Source of the DNA: an uncultured Spirochaetota bacterium
Lineage (GTDB): Bacteria > Spirochaetota > Spirochaetia > Treponematales > Treponemataceae
Reading direction: 5' to 3'
Assembly: GCA_944389415.1 (NCBI GenBank)
Contig: CALXMF010000003.1
Coordinates: forward strand, 1 to 64,000
DNA length: 64,000 nucleotides
Shown here: positions 1 through 9,324 of the stretch, piece after piece
Layout: every line of letters starts with the position of its first letter
Position numbering within the stretch: position 1 is the first letter of the stretch
Program-made: the position numbers and the translations under genes
The notes under the pieces: model-generated
Databases searched by the model: none
What the model was told of the DNA's origin: nothing
The model's input: only the letters and a program-made list of their open reading frames with translations

Positions 1-1057
1 GTTGTGGTAACTAACATTTTGGAATTTTCAATGGCTTTTTTCTACCCCAAATTGCGAACTTTATTGTACACTATCTGATCTAAAAGTATATACATTATTT
101 ATTATTATAATTTATATTTTTATATTTGTCTCCTTTAGAAAGGATTGTGGTTTTGATTATTCGAGTTATAAAAATGAATTTAAGTTCCTCAAAGAAAACG
201 GATTGACAGCAAATAGGTTGTTTGAGCCTTTTTTTTTATTACTTGTTTACTTATCTCCAACTTATGAGTTTTTAATTTGCTTAGTTTTCTTCATTTCATT
301 TTTACTTAAAATTTATGTATTAAAACGTGAATCAAATAATTTAGCTTTATCTCTGTTTATTTATTGCTGTTCTTTTTTGATTCTTAAAGAAATGGGACAG
401 ATTCGACAAGGTTTAGCATTGGCATTTTTCTTGTGTGGTTATTTTAGTAAAACAAAGAAAGGTCGCATTTTTTTTTACACTTTAATGATTTGTTCTCATT
501 ATAGTTCTTTTATAGTTTTTTTGTTCTCGATTTGTCTCTTTTATTTCGGAAAACGTAAAATGCGTTTATCTATATATTTAATATCAATTTTTTTAAGCTT
601 TTTATTTAGTTTGCTTATAAAGAATGTATTATTTTTATTTTTAGAAATATTTCATTTAGGAATATTCACAAATAAATTGTATTATTATTTATCTGGTTCA
701 CAAATGAGCTTTTCATTTTCTCTTTTTATATCTAGATTAATAATTCTTTTTTTAGCATTGTATTATTTAGAAAAGAGTGAATATGTTTATTTGATAAATA
801 CGTATTTTATTTCAATACTAATACAAATATCCTTCATGTATATACCTCAAATTGCAGGGATTTGCTCTATTTATTTTTCTGTCTTTGACAGTTTGCTGGT
901 GCCGCGTATTATTAAGATGGAAAAAAAATTTTCATGTAAATTACTGTTGTTTGTGTTTATTTCATTGATGTATATATTTTTTTATTTCTCTGTGTTTTCA
1001 GCAGAGTTATTACCCCAATTAATACCATACAACAATTTTCTTTTCGAGGTGCTATAG
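1..1057 (+). pseudogene. EpsG/Wzy-type polysaccharide polymerase, 5'-partial, apparent frameshift
   Basis: A very hydrophobic, AT-rich protein with many predicted membrane helices. Frame 1 is open from the window edge to a TGA at 76-78 and encodes a stretch with the FFYPKLR-type motif seen near the N-terminus of EpsG/Wzy-like polymerases. Frame 2 is then open from position 11 to 1057 and continues the expected pattern: a helix, SFRKDCGFDYSSY (the R..xG.DY signature of EpsG proteins) and a later EPFF motif. The frame-2 stretch has no ATG before the first usable TTG at 203, which lies inside the conserved region. The simplest reading is one gene of about 350 residues whose reading frame is shifted near 70-100, by mutation or sequencing error. 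The family polymerises or exports repeat units in exopolysaccharide synthesis. The next gene starts 1 nt after the stop, so they are co-transcribed. If the frame change is not real, the product is a shorter protein starting at 203. Confidence 0.55.
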
Positions 1058-1058
1058 C

Positions 1059-2054
1059 ATGAAAGTAATTTTTTATAGCAATGTAACAGATAAAAAAATA
1101 TTTCAGACCTCATCTTTTTATAAAATTGATATTACAATCTTGCAAGATCTTGGATATGAGGTTTTATTATCAAATAAAATTAAAGATTTTATATTTTGCG
1201 ATTATGATTTTTCTTTTTTGTATTTTTATAAATATAGTGTCTTTGCAGCGTTTTTCTCAAAACTTCGTAAGAAAAAAGTTTTTTTTACAGGTGGAATTGA
1301 TGATTTGAATAAAAAATCAACGTCTTTTCTTAAATACGTGCGGCAATGCTTTTTATATATCTTGTGTTATATGCTCTCTGATAAAATTGCGGTTGTCAGT
1401 TCAACTGATCTTGATAATATGAATGCTGTATTAAAAAGAAACGGCTGTGCCAAAAAATTGATTTTTATTCCTCATTGCCTTGGCAAAGATTTGAAAAGAA
1501 TAGATATAACTTATAAAAAAGAAAATATTTTTCTTTCAATATGTTGGATGGAGAATAGTTCTAATTTATATAGAAAAGGAATTGATAAATCTATTACTCT
1601 GTTTAGAACATTATCTCAATATAAAGAATTTTCTGATTACATCTTTTATATAATAGGGAGAGGTTCACTTGAATCGACAGAATTAAAGAAATTGATTAGT
1701 GAAGCAGGTCTTGAAAATAAAGTTATTCCATTAGGTGAAATATCTGATGATACTAAGTATGATTATCTTAAACGATCAAAATATTATTTTCAACTATCTG
1801 AGTATGAGGGATTTGGTTTAGCTGCATTAGAGGCTTTATATTTTCAGAATATTGTTATTCATTCTAACAATGGTGGTTTGAAAGATTTTGTTTTAGATGG
1901 TGGCGTCGTTGTTACTGATGATGAGGATAGTGTACAAAAAATAATTAAAAGCAGTGATCTAAATATCAGTAATATATCTAAACGGATACAAGATAACTAC
2001 TTGTTTGATAATAGAAAGCAGAGATTTAGAATTCTATTTAATTCAGTTTTTTGA
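1059..2054 (+). CDS. GT4-type glycosyltransferase (Glycos_transf_1 fold)
   Basis: A 331-residue protein without signal peptide. The C-terminal half has the GT-B nucleotide-sugar domain: a YIIGRGSLES strand, then the EX7E-type motif EYEGFGLAALEAL at about residues 248-260, where the two Glu residues usually contact the donor sugar. The N-terminal half is divergent, as expected for the acceptor-binding domain. It probably adds one sugar to a lipid-linked repeat unit on the inner face of the cytoplasmic membrane. It starts 1 nt after the polymerase and ends 11 nt before fnlA, in the same operon. Its codon use is strongly AT-biased like the polymerase and unlike the housekeeping genes downstream. 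Donor and linkage cannot be read from sequence. Confidence 0.85.
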   Translation: MKVIFYSNVTDKKIFQTSSFYKIDITILQDLGYEVLLSNKIKDFIFCDYDFSFLYFYKYSVFAAFFSKLRKKKVFFTGGIDDLNKKSTSFLKYVRQCFLYILCYMLSDKIAVVSSTDLDNMNAVLKRNGCAKKLIFIPHCLGKDLKRIDITYKKENIFLSICWMENSSNLYRKGIDKSITLFRTLSQYKEFSDYIFYIIGRGSLESTELKKLISEAGLENKVIPLGEISDDTKYDYLKRSKYYFQLSEYEGFGLAALEALYFQNIVIHSNNGGLKDFVLDGGVVVTDDEDSVQKIIKSSDLNISNISKRIQDNYLFDNRKQRFRILFNSVF

Positions 2055-2065
2055 TGGAGTAATTT

Positions 2066-3112
2066 ATGTCACTTTTTTCAAATAAAACCCTCCTGATTAC
2101 AGGGGGTACAGGTTCATTTGGCAACACTGTTCTCAAACATTTTTTGGATTCTGATATCGGGGAAATCCGTATATTCAGCCGTGATGAAAAAAAACAGGAT
2201 GATATGCGCCATGATTTACAGGCTAGACATCCGGATCTTGCAAAAAAAGTAAAATTCTATATTGGTGATGTACGCAATCTACAAAGTATTAAAGATGCTA
2301 TGCCGGGAGTGGATTATGTTTTTCATGCCGCTGCGTTAAAACAAGTTCCTTCATGCGAGTTTTTTCCAATAGAAGCAGTTCGCACTAATGTAATTGGAAC
2401 AGACAATATGCTTCATGCCGCTATTGAAGCAAAAGTAAAACGCGTTGTGTGTCTTTCCACAGATAAAGCTGCCTATCCAATTAACGCAATGGGTATATCA
2501 AAAGCGATGATGGAACATGTGATATATGCGAATGCACGAGTAGCAGCGGAACGGGGTGATACTGTGATCTGTTGTACTCGCTATGGCAATGTAATGTGCA
2601 GCCGAGGTTCTGTTATTCCATTATTCATTGACCAGATCAAAGCTGGAAATCCCATTACGGTAACAGATCCAAATATGACTCGTTTTTTAATGAATCTAGA
2701 TGAAGCTGTTGATTTGGTAAGATTTGCTTTTGAACATGCTAATCCGGGTGACTTATTTATTCAGAAATCAGATGCTTCTACGATTGGTGATTTGGCTAAG
2801 GCCGTTCAGAAACTTTTTGGTGAGACAGGTACAAATATTATTGGAACCCGTCATGGTGAAAAACTGTATGAGACACTAATGACTAAAGAAGAACGCCTAC
2901 GAAGTGAAGATATGGGCGGCTATTATCGTGTAGTAGCTGATAGTCGAGATCTGAACTATGATAAGTTTGTGGTAAAAGGAGATGTTCATACGATGGCGGA
3001 TGAAGCATATACCAGCCATAATACACATCGTTTAGATGTAGAAGGTACGATAAAAAAAATTCTAACAACAGATTATGTAAATGAAGCCCTTAAGACTTGG
3101 AAGAATGGATAG
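2066..3112 (+). CDS. fnlA: UDP-N-acetylglucosamine 4,6-dehydratase / 5-epimerase (FnlA/CapE)
   Basis: First enzyme of UDP-N-acetyl-L-fucosamine synthesis, converting UDP-GlcNAc to a 4-keto-6-deoxy intermediate with C5 epimerisation. The 348-residue protein is an extended SDR: the glycine-rich NAD(P) motif TGGTGSFG is at residues 12-19, SRDEKKQDDMR follows, and the active-site segment STDKAAYPINAMGISK shows MGISK in place of the usual YxxxK, typical of the CapE/FnlA branch. Length fits the family. A GGAG-like ribosome site precedes the ATG. fnlB starts 3 nt after the stop. The FnlA-FnlB-FnlC order is the standard UDP-L-FucNAc cassette, which supports the assignment beyond the general SDR similarity. 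Confidence 0.93.
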   Translation: MSLFSNKTLLITGGTGSFGNTVLKHFLDSDIGEIRIFSRDEKKQDDMRHDLQARHPDLAKKVKFYIGDVRNLQSIKDAMPGVDYVFHAAALKQVPSCEFFPIEAVRTNVIGTDNMLHAAIEAKVKRVVCLSTDKAAYPINAMGISKAMMEHVIYANARVAAERGDTVICCTRYGNVMCSRGSVIPLFIDQIKAGNPITVTDPNMTRFLMNLDEAVDLVRFAFEHANPGDLFIQKSDASTIGDLAKAVQKLFGETGTNIIGTRHGEKLYETLMTKEERLRSEDMGGYYRVVADSRDLNYDKFVVKGDVHTMADEAYTSHNTHRLDVEGTIKKILTTDYVNEALKTWKNG

Positions 3113-3115
3113 TAA

Positions 3116-4318
3116 ATGAATATACTTGTAACTGGAGCTAAAGGCTTTGTCGGAAAAAACCTTTGTGAGAATTTAAAAAATATACGTGATGGCAAAGACA
3201 AGACAAGGAATTTTTCTGTTGAAAATGTTTTTGAATATGATATTGATTCATCAATAGAAGAATTAGACAAGTGGTGTACAGAGGCGGATTTTATTTTTAA
3301 TCTGGCTGGAGTAAACCGTCCAAAAGAAAATTCTGAATTCATGCAGGGGAATTTTGGATTTGCTTCAACTTTATTGGATATATTAAAAATCAAGAATAAC
3401 AAATGTCCTGTAATGCTTTCTTCTTCTATTCAAGCAACTTTAATTGGTCGCTATGGGCAGTCTGATTATGGTAAATCAAAATTAGCAGGGGAAGAGCTTT
3501 TCTTTAATTATGGGAGAGAAACAGGGGCGAAAGTATTGATTTTTAGATTCCCTAATCTTTTTGGAAAATGGTGCCGTCCTAATTATAACAGTGTTGTTGC
3601 TACGTTCTGTAATAATATAGCCAATGACTTACCTATTCAAGTGAATGATTCTTCAGCAGAATTGGAATTATTGTATATTGATGATTTAGTTGAAGAAATG
3701 ATGCTCGCGTTGGAGGGAAAAGAACATCACTGTGAATATGACGGATTAAATCCACTAGAAAACCATGACGGCAAATATTGTTATGTTCCAGCAACTTATA
3801 AAGTGACACTTGGCGAAATCGTTTATTTATTGAATTCTTTTAAATCACAAACATCAACACTTGTAATGCCGGAGATTCCATGCGATTCTTTTGCTAAAAA
3901 ATTATATTCAACATATCTTTCTTATCTCCCAAAAGAAAAAATAATCTTTCCTTTAAAGATGAATTGTGATGACCGAGGAAGTTTTACAGAGCTTCTAAAA
4001 ACAGAAAAATGCGGACAGTTTTCTGTAAATATTTCTAAACCAGGCATTACCAAAGGGCAGCATTGGCACAATACAAAATGGGAATTTTTTATTGTCGTTA
4101 GCGGGCATGGATTGATTCAAGAAAGAAAAATCGGGACTGATGAACTCATTGAATTTGAAGTAACTGGTGATAATATACAGGCAATTCATATGCTTCCTGG
4201 TTATACGCATAATATAATTAACTTGTCTGCAACAGAGAATCTTGTTACGTTGATGTGGGCAAATGAACAGTTTGAGCAAAATGATCCCGACACATTCTAC
4301 GAACCAGTGAAAAGATAA
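3116..4318 (+). CDS. fnlB: UDP-2-acetamido-2,6-dideoxy-hexos-4-ulose 3-epimerase/reductase (FnlB/CapF)
   Basis: Second enzyme of the UDP-L-FucNAc pathway, a two-domain protein of 400 residues. The N-terminal SDR domain begins NILVTGAKGFVGKNL (residues 2-16, NAD(P) motif) and carries the family-typical FNLAGVNRPKE segment and a YGKSKLAGE YxxxK motif. The C-terminal third is a cupin domain with GQHWHNTKWEFF (metal-binding His residues) followed by strands ending in MLPGYTHNI. In CapF the cupin does the C3 epimerisation and the SDR domain the C4 reduction, giving UDP-6-deoxy-talose-type product. It sits between fnlA (3 nt) and fnlC (14 nt). Confidence 0.92.
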   Translation: MNILVTGAKGFVGKNLCENLKNIRDGKDKTRNFSVENVFEYDIDSSIEELDKWCTEADFIFNLAGVNRPKENSEFMQGNFGFASTLLDILKIKNNKCPVMLSSSIQATLIGRYGQSDYGKSKLAGEELFFNYGRETGAKVLIFRFPNLFGKWCRPNYNSVVATFCNNIANDLPIQVNDSSAELELLYIDDLVEEMMLALEGKEHHCEYDGLNPLENHDGKYCYVPATYKVTLGEIVYLLNSFKSQTSTLVMPEIPCDSFAKKLYSTYLSYLPKEKIIFPLKMNCDDRGSFTELLKTEKCGQFSVNISKPGITKGQHWHNTKWEFFIVVSGHGLIQERKIGTDELIEFEVTGDNIQAIHMLPGYTHNIINLSATENLVTLMWANEQFEQNDPDTFYEPVKR

Positions 4319-4332
4319 AATAGGATTTACAT

Positions 4333-5502
4333 ATGGAGAAAGAAATTTCTTTTAAACATAATGGAAAAATAAAACTGTTAATTATTGTAGGTACTCGACC
4401 TGAAATTATCCGATTATCACAGGTAATTAAAGCTTGTAGAAAATATTTTGATACTTTACTTGCCCACACTGGTCAGAATTATGACTATAATTTAAATGGG
4501 ATTTTCTTTAGAGATTTAGAGCTTGATGACGCAGAAATATACATGGATGCAGTTGGTAGTGATCTTGGCGAAACCATGGGGAATATCATTTCTAAATCTT
4601 ATCAGCTGATGGTAAGAATTCAACCTGACGCAGTTCTTGTTCTTGGGGATACCAATTCATGTCTTTCTGTAATTGGGGCCAAACGCTTACATATTCCAAT
4701 TTTTCATATGGAAGCGGGTAATCGCTGTAAAGATGAATGTTTACCGGAGGAAACGAACCGCCGTATAGTAGATATTATAAGTGATGTTAATCTTGCTTAT
4801 TCAGAACATGCGCGTCGTTATTTAGCAGACTGTGGATTACCCAAAGAAAGAACTTATGTAACAGGTTCTCCAATGGCGGAAGTGTTACATACAAATCTTG
4901 AAAAAATTAAAGCAAGCGATGTTCATAGAAGATTAAACCTTGAGAAAGGCAAATATATCCTTTTATCAGCTCATCGGGAAGAAAATATTGATACAGAGAA
5001 AAATTTTATTTCTTTATTTACTGCAATTAACAAAATGGCTGAAAAATATGATATGCCGATTTTGTATTCATGCCACCCGAGAAGTCGCAAAAGACTTGAA
5101 TCAAGCGGATTTAAATTGGATAAACGAGTTATTCAGCATGAGCCATTAGGTTTTCATGATTATAATTGTTTACAAATGAATGCTTTTGCTGTTGTTTCTG
5201 ATTCTGGGACATTGCCAGAAGAAAGTAGTTTTTTCACATCTATTGGCCATTCATTTCCTGCAATATGTATTAGAACAAGTACAGAACGTCCTGAATCATT
5301 AGATAGAGCAGGATTTATATTAGCGGGGATTGATGAACAATCACTTTTACAGGCAGTTGATATAGCTATTGAATTAGTGAAAGATGAAAAATACGGAATG
5401 CCTGTTCCTGCTTATACAGATAAAAATGTTTCTACAAAAGTAGTCAAAATTATCCAGAGTTATGTCGGAATTGTAAACAAAATGGTATGGAGAAAAAATT
5501 GA
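4333..5502 (+). CDS. fnlC: UDP-N-acetyl-L-talosamine 2-epimerase (FnlC/CapG)
   Basis: Third enzyme of the cassette, a WecB-family non-hydrolysing UDP-HexNAc 2-epimerase of 389 residues that yields UDP-N-acetyl-L-fucosamine. Family landmarks are VGTRPEIIRLS near the N-terminus, GDTNSCLS, HMEAGNRCKDECLPEETNR, and the C-terminal SDSGTLPEES. WecB itself would show the same motifs, so the FnlC assignment rests mainly on the fnlA-fnlB-fnlC order. The 3' end overlaps the start of the WbuC-like gene by 16 nt, so the two are translationally linked. Confidence 0.9.
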   Translation: MEKEISFKHNGKIKLLIIVGTRPEIIRLSQVIKACRKYFDTLLAHTGQNYDYNLNGIFFRDLELDDAEIYMDAVGSDLGETMGNIISKSYQLMVRIQPDAVLVLGDTNSCLSVIGAKRLHIPIFHMEAGNRCKDECLPEETNRRIVDIISDVNLAYSEHARRYLADCGLPKERTYVTGSPMAEVLHTNLEKIKASDVHRRLNLEKGKYILLSAHREENIDTEKNFISLFTAINKMAEKYDMPILYSCHPRSRKRLESSGFKLDKRVIQHEPLGFHDYNCLQMNAFAVVSDSGTLPEESSFFTSIGHSFPAICIRTSTERPESLDRAGFILAGIDEQSLLQAVDIAIELVKDEKYGMPVPAYTDKNVSTKVVKIIQSYVGIVNKMVWRKN

Positions 5503-5888
5503 TTCTAGATTCCAATTTCTTGGATAATTTGACTGAAAAGGCAAAGCAAAGCCCGCGATTAAGGATGAATTATAATTTGCATGAATCTTTAGAAGCAAAG
5601 GCGCAACGTTTTTTTAATGGACTGGAACCGGGGACAAAATTGCCAATTCACAGACATGTTGGTACTTCTGAAACATATATTCTTATCAGAGGTCGGCTCA
5701 CTGTTACATTGTTTGATGATAATAAAAATGTGATTGAAGTTACTGATTTAGATTTATCTAAAGGAAAATTTGGAATACATATTCCACAAAATACTTGGCA
5801 TGGTGTTGAAGTTAAGGAAAGTGAAACTGTGATTTTTGAAGTCAAAGATGGTCCCTATACTCCTTTAACATCTGAAAATATTTTATAA
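5487..5888 (+). CDS. wbuC: WbuC-like cupin metalloprotein
   Basis: A small single-domain cupin of 133 residues. Metal-binding residues are in PIHRHVGTSETYILIRG (His-x-His ... Glu) and a later NTWHGVEV His. WbuC-family proteins recur beside fnlABC and wbuB in E. coli O-antigen clusters such as O26, and the same association is present here. Biochemical function is not established; the context suggests a role in making or modifying the N-acetyl-fucosamine-containing repeat. The start overlaps fnlC by 16 nt. About 120 nt of very AT-rich sequence with a weak hairpin near 5938-5960 separates it from the next gene. Confidence 0.8.
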   Translation: MEKKLILDSNFLDNLTEKAKQSPRLRMNYNLHESLEAKAQRFFNGLEPGTKLPIHRHVGTSETYILIRGRLTVTLFDDNKNVIEVTDLDLSKGKFGIHIPQNTWHGVEVKESETVIFEVKDGPYTPLTSENIL

Positions 5889-6011
5889 GTTTTTCATAAT
5901 ATAATCTATAGTATAAATTTCTTCTAATAATGTTCGTATTGTTGTAAAAAAACAATAATGCTTTTTATTATTTCATAGTGATTAATTCTTTAGTGAATTA
6001 AACAGGTAATT

Positions 6012-7247
6012 ATGAAAATCTGTATTTTTACCAATCATTTTTATCCTGAAGATTTTAAAGTAAATGATATAGCATTTGAGCTAGTAAAAAAAGGTTATGA
6101 TATTACAGTAATAACTGCAGTTCCAGATTATCCCAAAGGCAAGTTCTTTGATGGTTATAACTGGTTTAAGAAGAATAACGAAGATGTGTATAATTGTCAC
6201 GTGATCCGGCTGCCAATAATTCCACGAGGAAAGGGTACTGCTAGAAATCTTGCAGTGCAATATCTTTCATATTATATCTCATCATCTGTGTTTACTTTTT
6301 TTCACAAGTTTTTTCATAAATATGATGCAGTTTTTGTGCATTTGACATCTCCATTCTTTGTTGGTCTTGCTGCAACTCAATTAAAACGGTATCAAAAAAT
6401 TCCTATGATTTTTTGGACTCTTGATTTGTGGCCGGAATCTATAACAGCAGCCGCCGGTATATCAAATCCTTTAATTATAAATCCTCTTATAAAACAAGTT
6501 CAAAAGGTTTATAATCATTGCGATAAAATTCTTATTGGGTCAAAGGGTTTTGAACAATCAATTTTAGAAAAAGGACAATATAAGGAAAAATTAGTATACT
6601 TTCCAAATTGGTGTGAGACAGTAGATTCTTCTCAAACGTTTGAGAAATATAAGAACGTCAAACCTTTCGATTCTTTTTCAACTAGGGATTTTATTGTACT
6701 GTTTGCGGGAAATATTGGAGAAGCTCAAAATCTTGATTGTGTGGTTACAGCTGCGATAGAGTTATCGAAAGAGAATCATGAAATCAAATTTGTATTTCTG
6801 GGTGATGGCAGAGCAAGAAAGCATCTTATTCAATACTCTGAAAATAATGGTGTTTTCAATAAAACGGTATTTTTTCCTGGTCGTTTCCCGGTAGAATCAA
6901 TGCCATATTTTATGGGTAGGGCATCTGTTTTACTTGTAAGTTTAAAAGATGAATTAATATTTAATTTAACAGTTCCATCGAAAGTTCAGTTCTATATGGC
7001 ACAGGGAAAACCGCTGATTGCAATGTTGAATGGTGACGGCGCTGATTTAATAAACGAAGCTAAATGTGGCATTGCGGTTCCAGCAAATGATAAAGGAGCT
7101 TTTATAGCGGCCTTAAAAAAAATGTCTGTAATGCCCAAAGATGATCTGTTTCAAATGGGTAAAAATGGCAGTCGGTATTATGATCAAAATTTTAAAAAAG
7201 AATATAGAATAGATCAGTTGGATGAAATATTGAAAAATAGTATATGA
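6012..7247 (+). CDS. wbuB: GT4 glycosyltransferase, WbuB-like (probable L-FucNAc transferase)
   Basis: A 411-residue GT-B glycosyltransferase. It opens MKICIFTNHFYPEDFKVND, which fits the WbuB/Fnl-associated GT4 group, then shows TLDLWPESITAAAGI, a donor-domain strand VLFAGNIGEAQN, and FLGDGRARKHL. The association with fnlABC and wbuC matches E. coli clusters where WbuB adds L-FucNAc, so UDP-L-FucNAc is the likely donor here. It ends the AT-rich polysaccharide block; the next gene, galM, has its own promoter. Acceptor specificity is inferred, not seen. Confidence 0.85.
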   Translation: MKICIFTNHFYPEDFKVNDIAFELVKKGYDITVITAVPDYPKGKFFDGYNWFKKNNEDVYNCHVIRLPIIPRGKGTARNLAVQYLSYYISSSVFTFFHKFFHKYDAVFVHLTSPFFVGLAATQLKRYQKIPMIFWTLDLWPESITAAAGISNPLIINPLIKQVQKVYNHCDKILIGSKGFEQSILEKGQYKEKLVYFPNWCETVDSSQTFEKYKNVKPFDSFSTRDFIVLFAGNIGEAQNLDCVVTAAIELSKENHEIKFVFLGDGRARKHLIQYSENNGVFNKTVFFPGRFPVESMPYFMGRASVLLVSLKDELIFNLTVPSKVQFYMAQGKPLIAMLNGDGADLINEAKCGIAVPANDKGAFIAALKKMSVMPKDDLFQMGKNGSRYYDQNFKKEYRIDQLDEILKNSI

Positions 7248-7405
7248 AATTTAAAACTATATTTTGAATCGCAGGTAAAAGAAGCTCCATTTTTTCTTCA
7301 AATAATTTAATACAGTTTCTCAACAATTTTTTCTGTAAAGCTATACTTCATTGAACTTTAACATAGTTTCTTTATATTCCCCCCATTCACATACACTTAT
7401 TCCTC

Positions 7406-7434
7406 TTTCCACATATCACAAAAGGCTGTATACT
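7406..7434 (+). promoter_or_regulatory. Probable sigma-70 promoter of galM
   Basis: TTTCCA (7406-7411) and TATACT (7429-7434) are separated by 17 bp and lie 24 bp before the galM ATG, with GGAG at 7445-7448 as the ribosome site. The rest of the 210-base gap after the polysaccharide locus is AT-rich without other clear signals. Confidence 0.5.
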
Positions 7435-7457
7435 CTGAAATATCTGGAGATATAATT

Positions 7458-8495
7458 ATGGAATCTGTAAAAAAACGTAAATTTGGGGTGCTGTCTGATG
7501 GCACAAAAGTAAATCTGTATACGGTTTCCAATGGGGAACTGACTTTTTCTGCCAGTGATTACGGTGCTACACTGACAAGTATCATTGTGCCGTCTAAAAA
7601 ACATGGAAAAGCCGATGTACTGCTTTTCCCGTCCACGTTTGACGGAGCTGTGCGCTGTAATTCATGGTTTGGCGCCTTGGTGGGACGGTTTGCAAACCGG
7701 ATAAGCGGTGCCAGCTTTAGCCTTGATGGGAGCAAATATACATTGACGGCGAATGAAGGCTCGAATTGTCTGCACAGCGGGTATCCCAAATACTGTAAAA
7801 TGATGTGGGAAGCAGACGCGGTTGAGACGCCGAACGCTGTCGGTATCCGGTTTAAGCGGACAAGTCCTGACGGAGAGCAGGGTTTTCCTGGTAATGTACA
7901 GTTTGAAGTCTTGTATCTTCTTTCTGCGCATAATGAACTGACGATGCGTTATCGGGCAGAGACAGATCAGGCGACACCGATCAATATTACCAATCACGCG
8001 TATTTTAATCTTGCAGGTTCAGGTACGATTCTTAATCATACCGCACAGATTGCAAGTGACTCAGTTCTAGAAATAGATGATTGCACAATTCCGACTGGGC
8101 AGTACATTACTGTCGCTGGTACTCCATTTGATTTTAAAGAACCGCATCAGATAGGGGAGCGAATTTCAGATGCAGCATTACAAAAGACTCGCGGATATGA
8201 TCACTGTTTTGTTCTTGATAATAAAGGAAAAGTAAGAAAATTTGCAGTATTTACTGATCCTGTCAGCGGTAGAACGATGTCCTGTGCCACAAATCAGCCG
8301 GGATTTCAGCTGTATACTGGCAATTTTCTTGATAATGCTGAGGGACGTGACGGACAGCTGTATGGCGCGTATTCCGGCTTTTGTGTAGAAACACAGCAGT
8401 TCCCTGATGCGCCAAATAAACCTGATTTTCCTTCATGCATTGTACGCCCTGGTGAGAGTTACGACGCGATTACGACGTTCTCGTTTACCTGGTAG
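7458..8495 (+). CDS. galM: Aldose 1-epimerase (mutarotase)
   Basis: Interconverts alpha and beta anomers of galactose or glucose before phosphorylation, in the cytoplasm. The 345-residue length is standard. Family motifs seen are GRFANRI, the catalytic-His segment ITNHAYFNLAG (about residue 180), a YDHCF segment, and a C-terminal FCVETQQFPDAPN whose Glu is the expected catalytic base. No signal peptide is present. It has its own promoter and a strong terminator 38 bases after the stop, so it looks monocistronic. Base composition returns to the window's normal level here, which marks the edge of the AT-rich locus. Confidence 0.94.
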   Translation: MESVKKRKFGVLSDGTKVNLYTVSNGELTFSASDYGATLTSIIVPSKKHGKADVLLFPSTFDGAVRCNSWFGALVGRFANRISGASFSLDGSKYTLTANEGSNCLHSGYPKYCKMMWEADAVETPNAVGIRFKRTSPDGEQGFPGNVQFEVLYLLSAHNELTMRYRAETDQATPINITNHAYFNLAGSGTILNHTAQIASDSVLEIDDCTIPTGQYITVAGTPFDFKEPHQIGERISDAALQKTRGYDHCFVLDNKGKVRKFAVFTDPVSGRTMSCATNQPGFQLYTGNFLDNAEGRDGQLYGAYSGFCVETQQFPDAPNKPDFPSCIVRPGESYDAITTFSFTW

Positions 8496-8533
8496 TAAGA
8501 TTATTTTTTATATCTATAATATAGAAGAAAAAA

Positions 8534-8561
8534 GGCTGTTCTGAATGAACAGCCTTTTTTT
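8534..8561. terminator. Rho-independent terminator after galM
   Basis: Stem GGCTGTTC (8534-8541), loop TGAAT, GAACAGCC (8547-8554), then T7. The upstream A-run makes it a possible terminator in both directions. Confidence 0.9.
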
Positions 8562-8625
8562 ATGTCTGATTTGTATAATAATCTCAAATCATAACAGATA
8601 AAACAGGATCTAACAGAACCACCTG

Positions 8626-8654
8626 TTGATTTTTTTCGAACAGGAGTATATTCT
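8626..8654 (+). promoter_or_regulatory. Probable promoter of the V-ATPase operon
   Basis: TTGATT (8626-8631) and TATTCT (8649-8654) are 17 bp apart, about 47 bp before the chosen start of the first V-ATPase gene. A TTG-initiated reading frame through this site is therefore unlikely to be translated. Confidence 0.4.
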
Positions 8655-8700
8655 AAAATCAAGAAATACGTTTTATTATATAAATTATATGCGAGGTTGT

Positions 8701-9324
8701 ATGGACGTCCAATTACAGGAACTGATCGATAAGATCAAAAAAGACGGTGTGGCTTCTGCTCAGAGTTCTGCGGCCGCTATTGTCGCGGAGGCTGAAAAAA
8801 AGGCCGCTGCCATCGTTGCCGAAGCAGAGGAAAAAGCAGCGGGTATTGTTAAGGCTGCGAAATCTGAGACTGAACGTATGGAAAAGGCGAGTATTGATGC
8901 TGTCAGACAAGCTGGCCGTAATCTTATACTTGAATTCCGTGACAGTATAACTGCTGAGCTTTCAGCATTAACTGCGTCGGAAACCGCAGCCTCGTATTCT
9001 GCTGATATGCTTAAAACATTGATTCCGGAAACGGTGAAGGCATGGGCTATGAAGCCTGAAGCAGAGTCTTTGACTGTTCTCTTATCAGAGAAAGACTGTG
9101 CCGCGCTTGAATCAAATCTTAAAGCGGCACTGAAAGCTGTTATCGCGAAGGGTGTTGAAGTAAAGGCGGACAGGTCTCTTGCTTCCGGTTTTAGAATCGG
9201 CTTAAAAGACGGTGCTGCGTATTATGATTTCTCCGCAGAGTCTGTTGCGGAGTTATTTTCGGCATACCTGAATCCCCGTGTCGCTTCAATTATGAAAGAC
9301 GCAGTAAAAGAAGGAAGTATCTAG
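8701..9324 (+). CDS. atpE: V/A-type ATPase subunit E
   Basis: Peripheral stalk subunit linking the catalytic head to the membrane stator. The N-terminal third is an Ala/Glu/Lys-rich helix (repeated AAAIVAEAEKKA-type units, residues about 15-60) typical of the subunit E coiled coil, which in the complex normally pairs with a G-type partner. The globular C-terminal domain follows. The start at 8701 is chosen because GCGAGG lies at 8691-8696 and the protein then begins directly with the MDVQLQELIDKIK helix; a TTG at 8626 or ATG at 8689 are alternatives. It is the first gene of a tightly packed seven-gene operon; the next gene overlaps its stop by 1 nt. No separate G subunit gene is present. Confidence 0.88.
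   Translation: MDVQLQELIDKIKKDGVASAQSSAAAIVAEAEKKAAAIVAEAEEKAAGIVKAAKSETERMEKASIDAVRQAGRNLILEFRDSITAELSALTASETAASYSADMLKTLIPETVKAWAMKPEAESLTVLLSEKDCAALESNLKAALKAVIAKGVEVKADRSLASGFRIGLKDGAAYYDFSAESVAELFSAYLNPRVASIMKDAVKEGSI

Noticed and set aside
8626-8700. TTG or early ATG starts extending the V-ATPase E subunit
   Set aside because: The added residues do not resemble subunit E, and the extension crosses the likely promoter; GCGAGG supports 8701.
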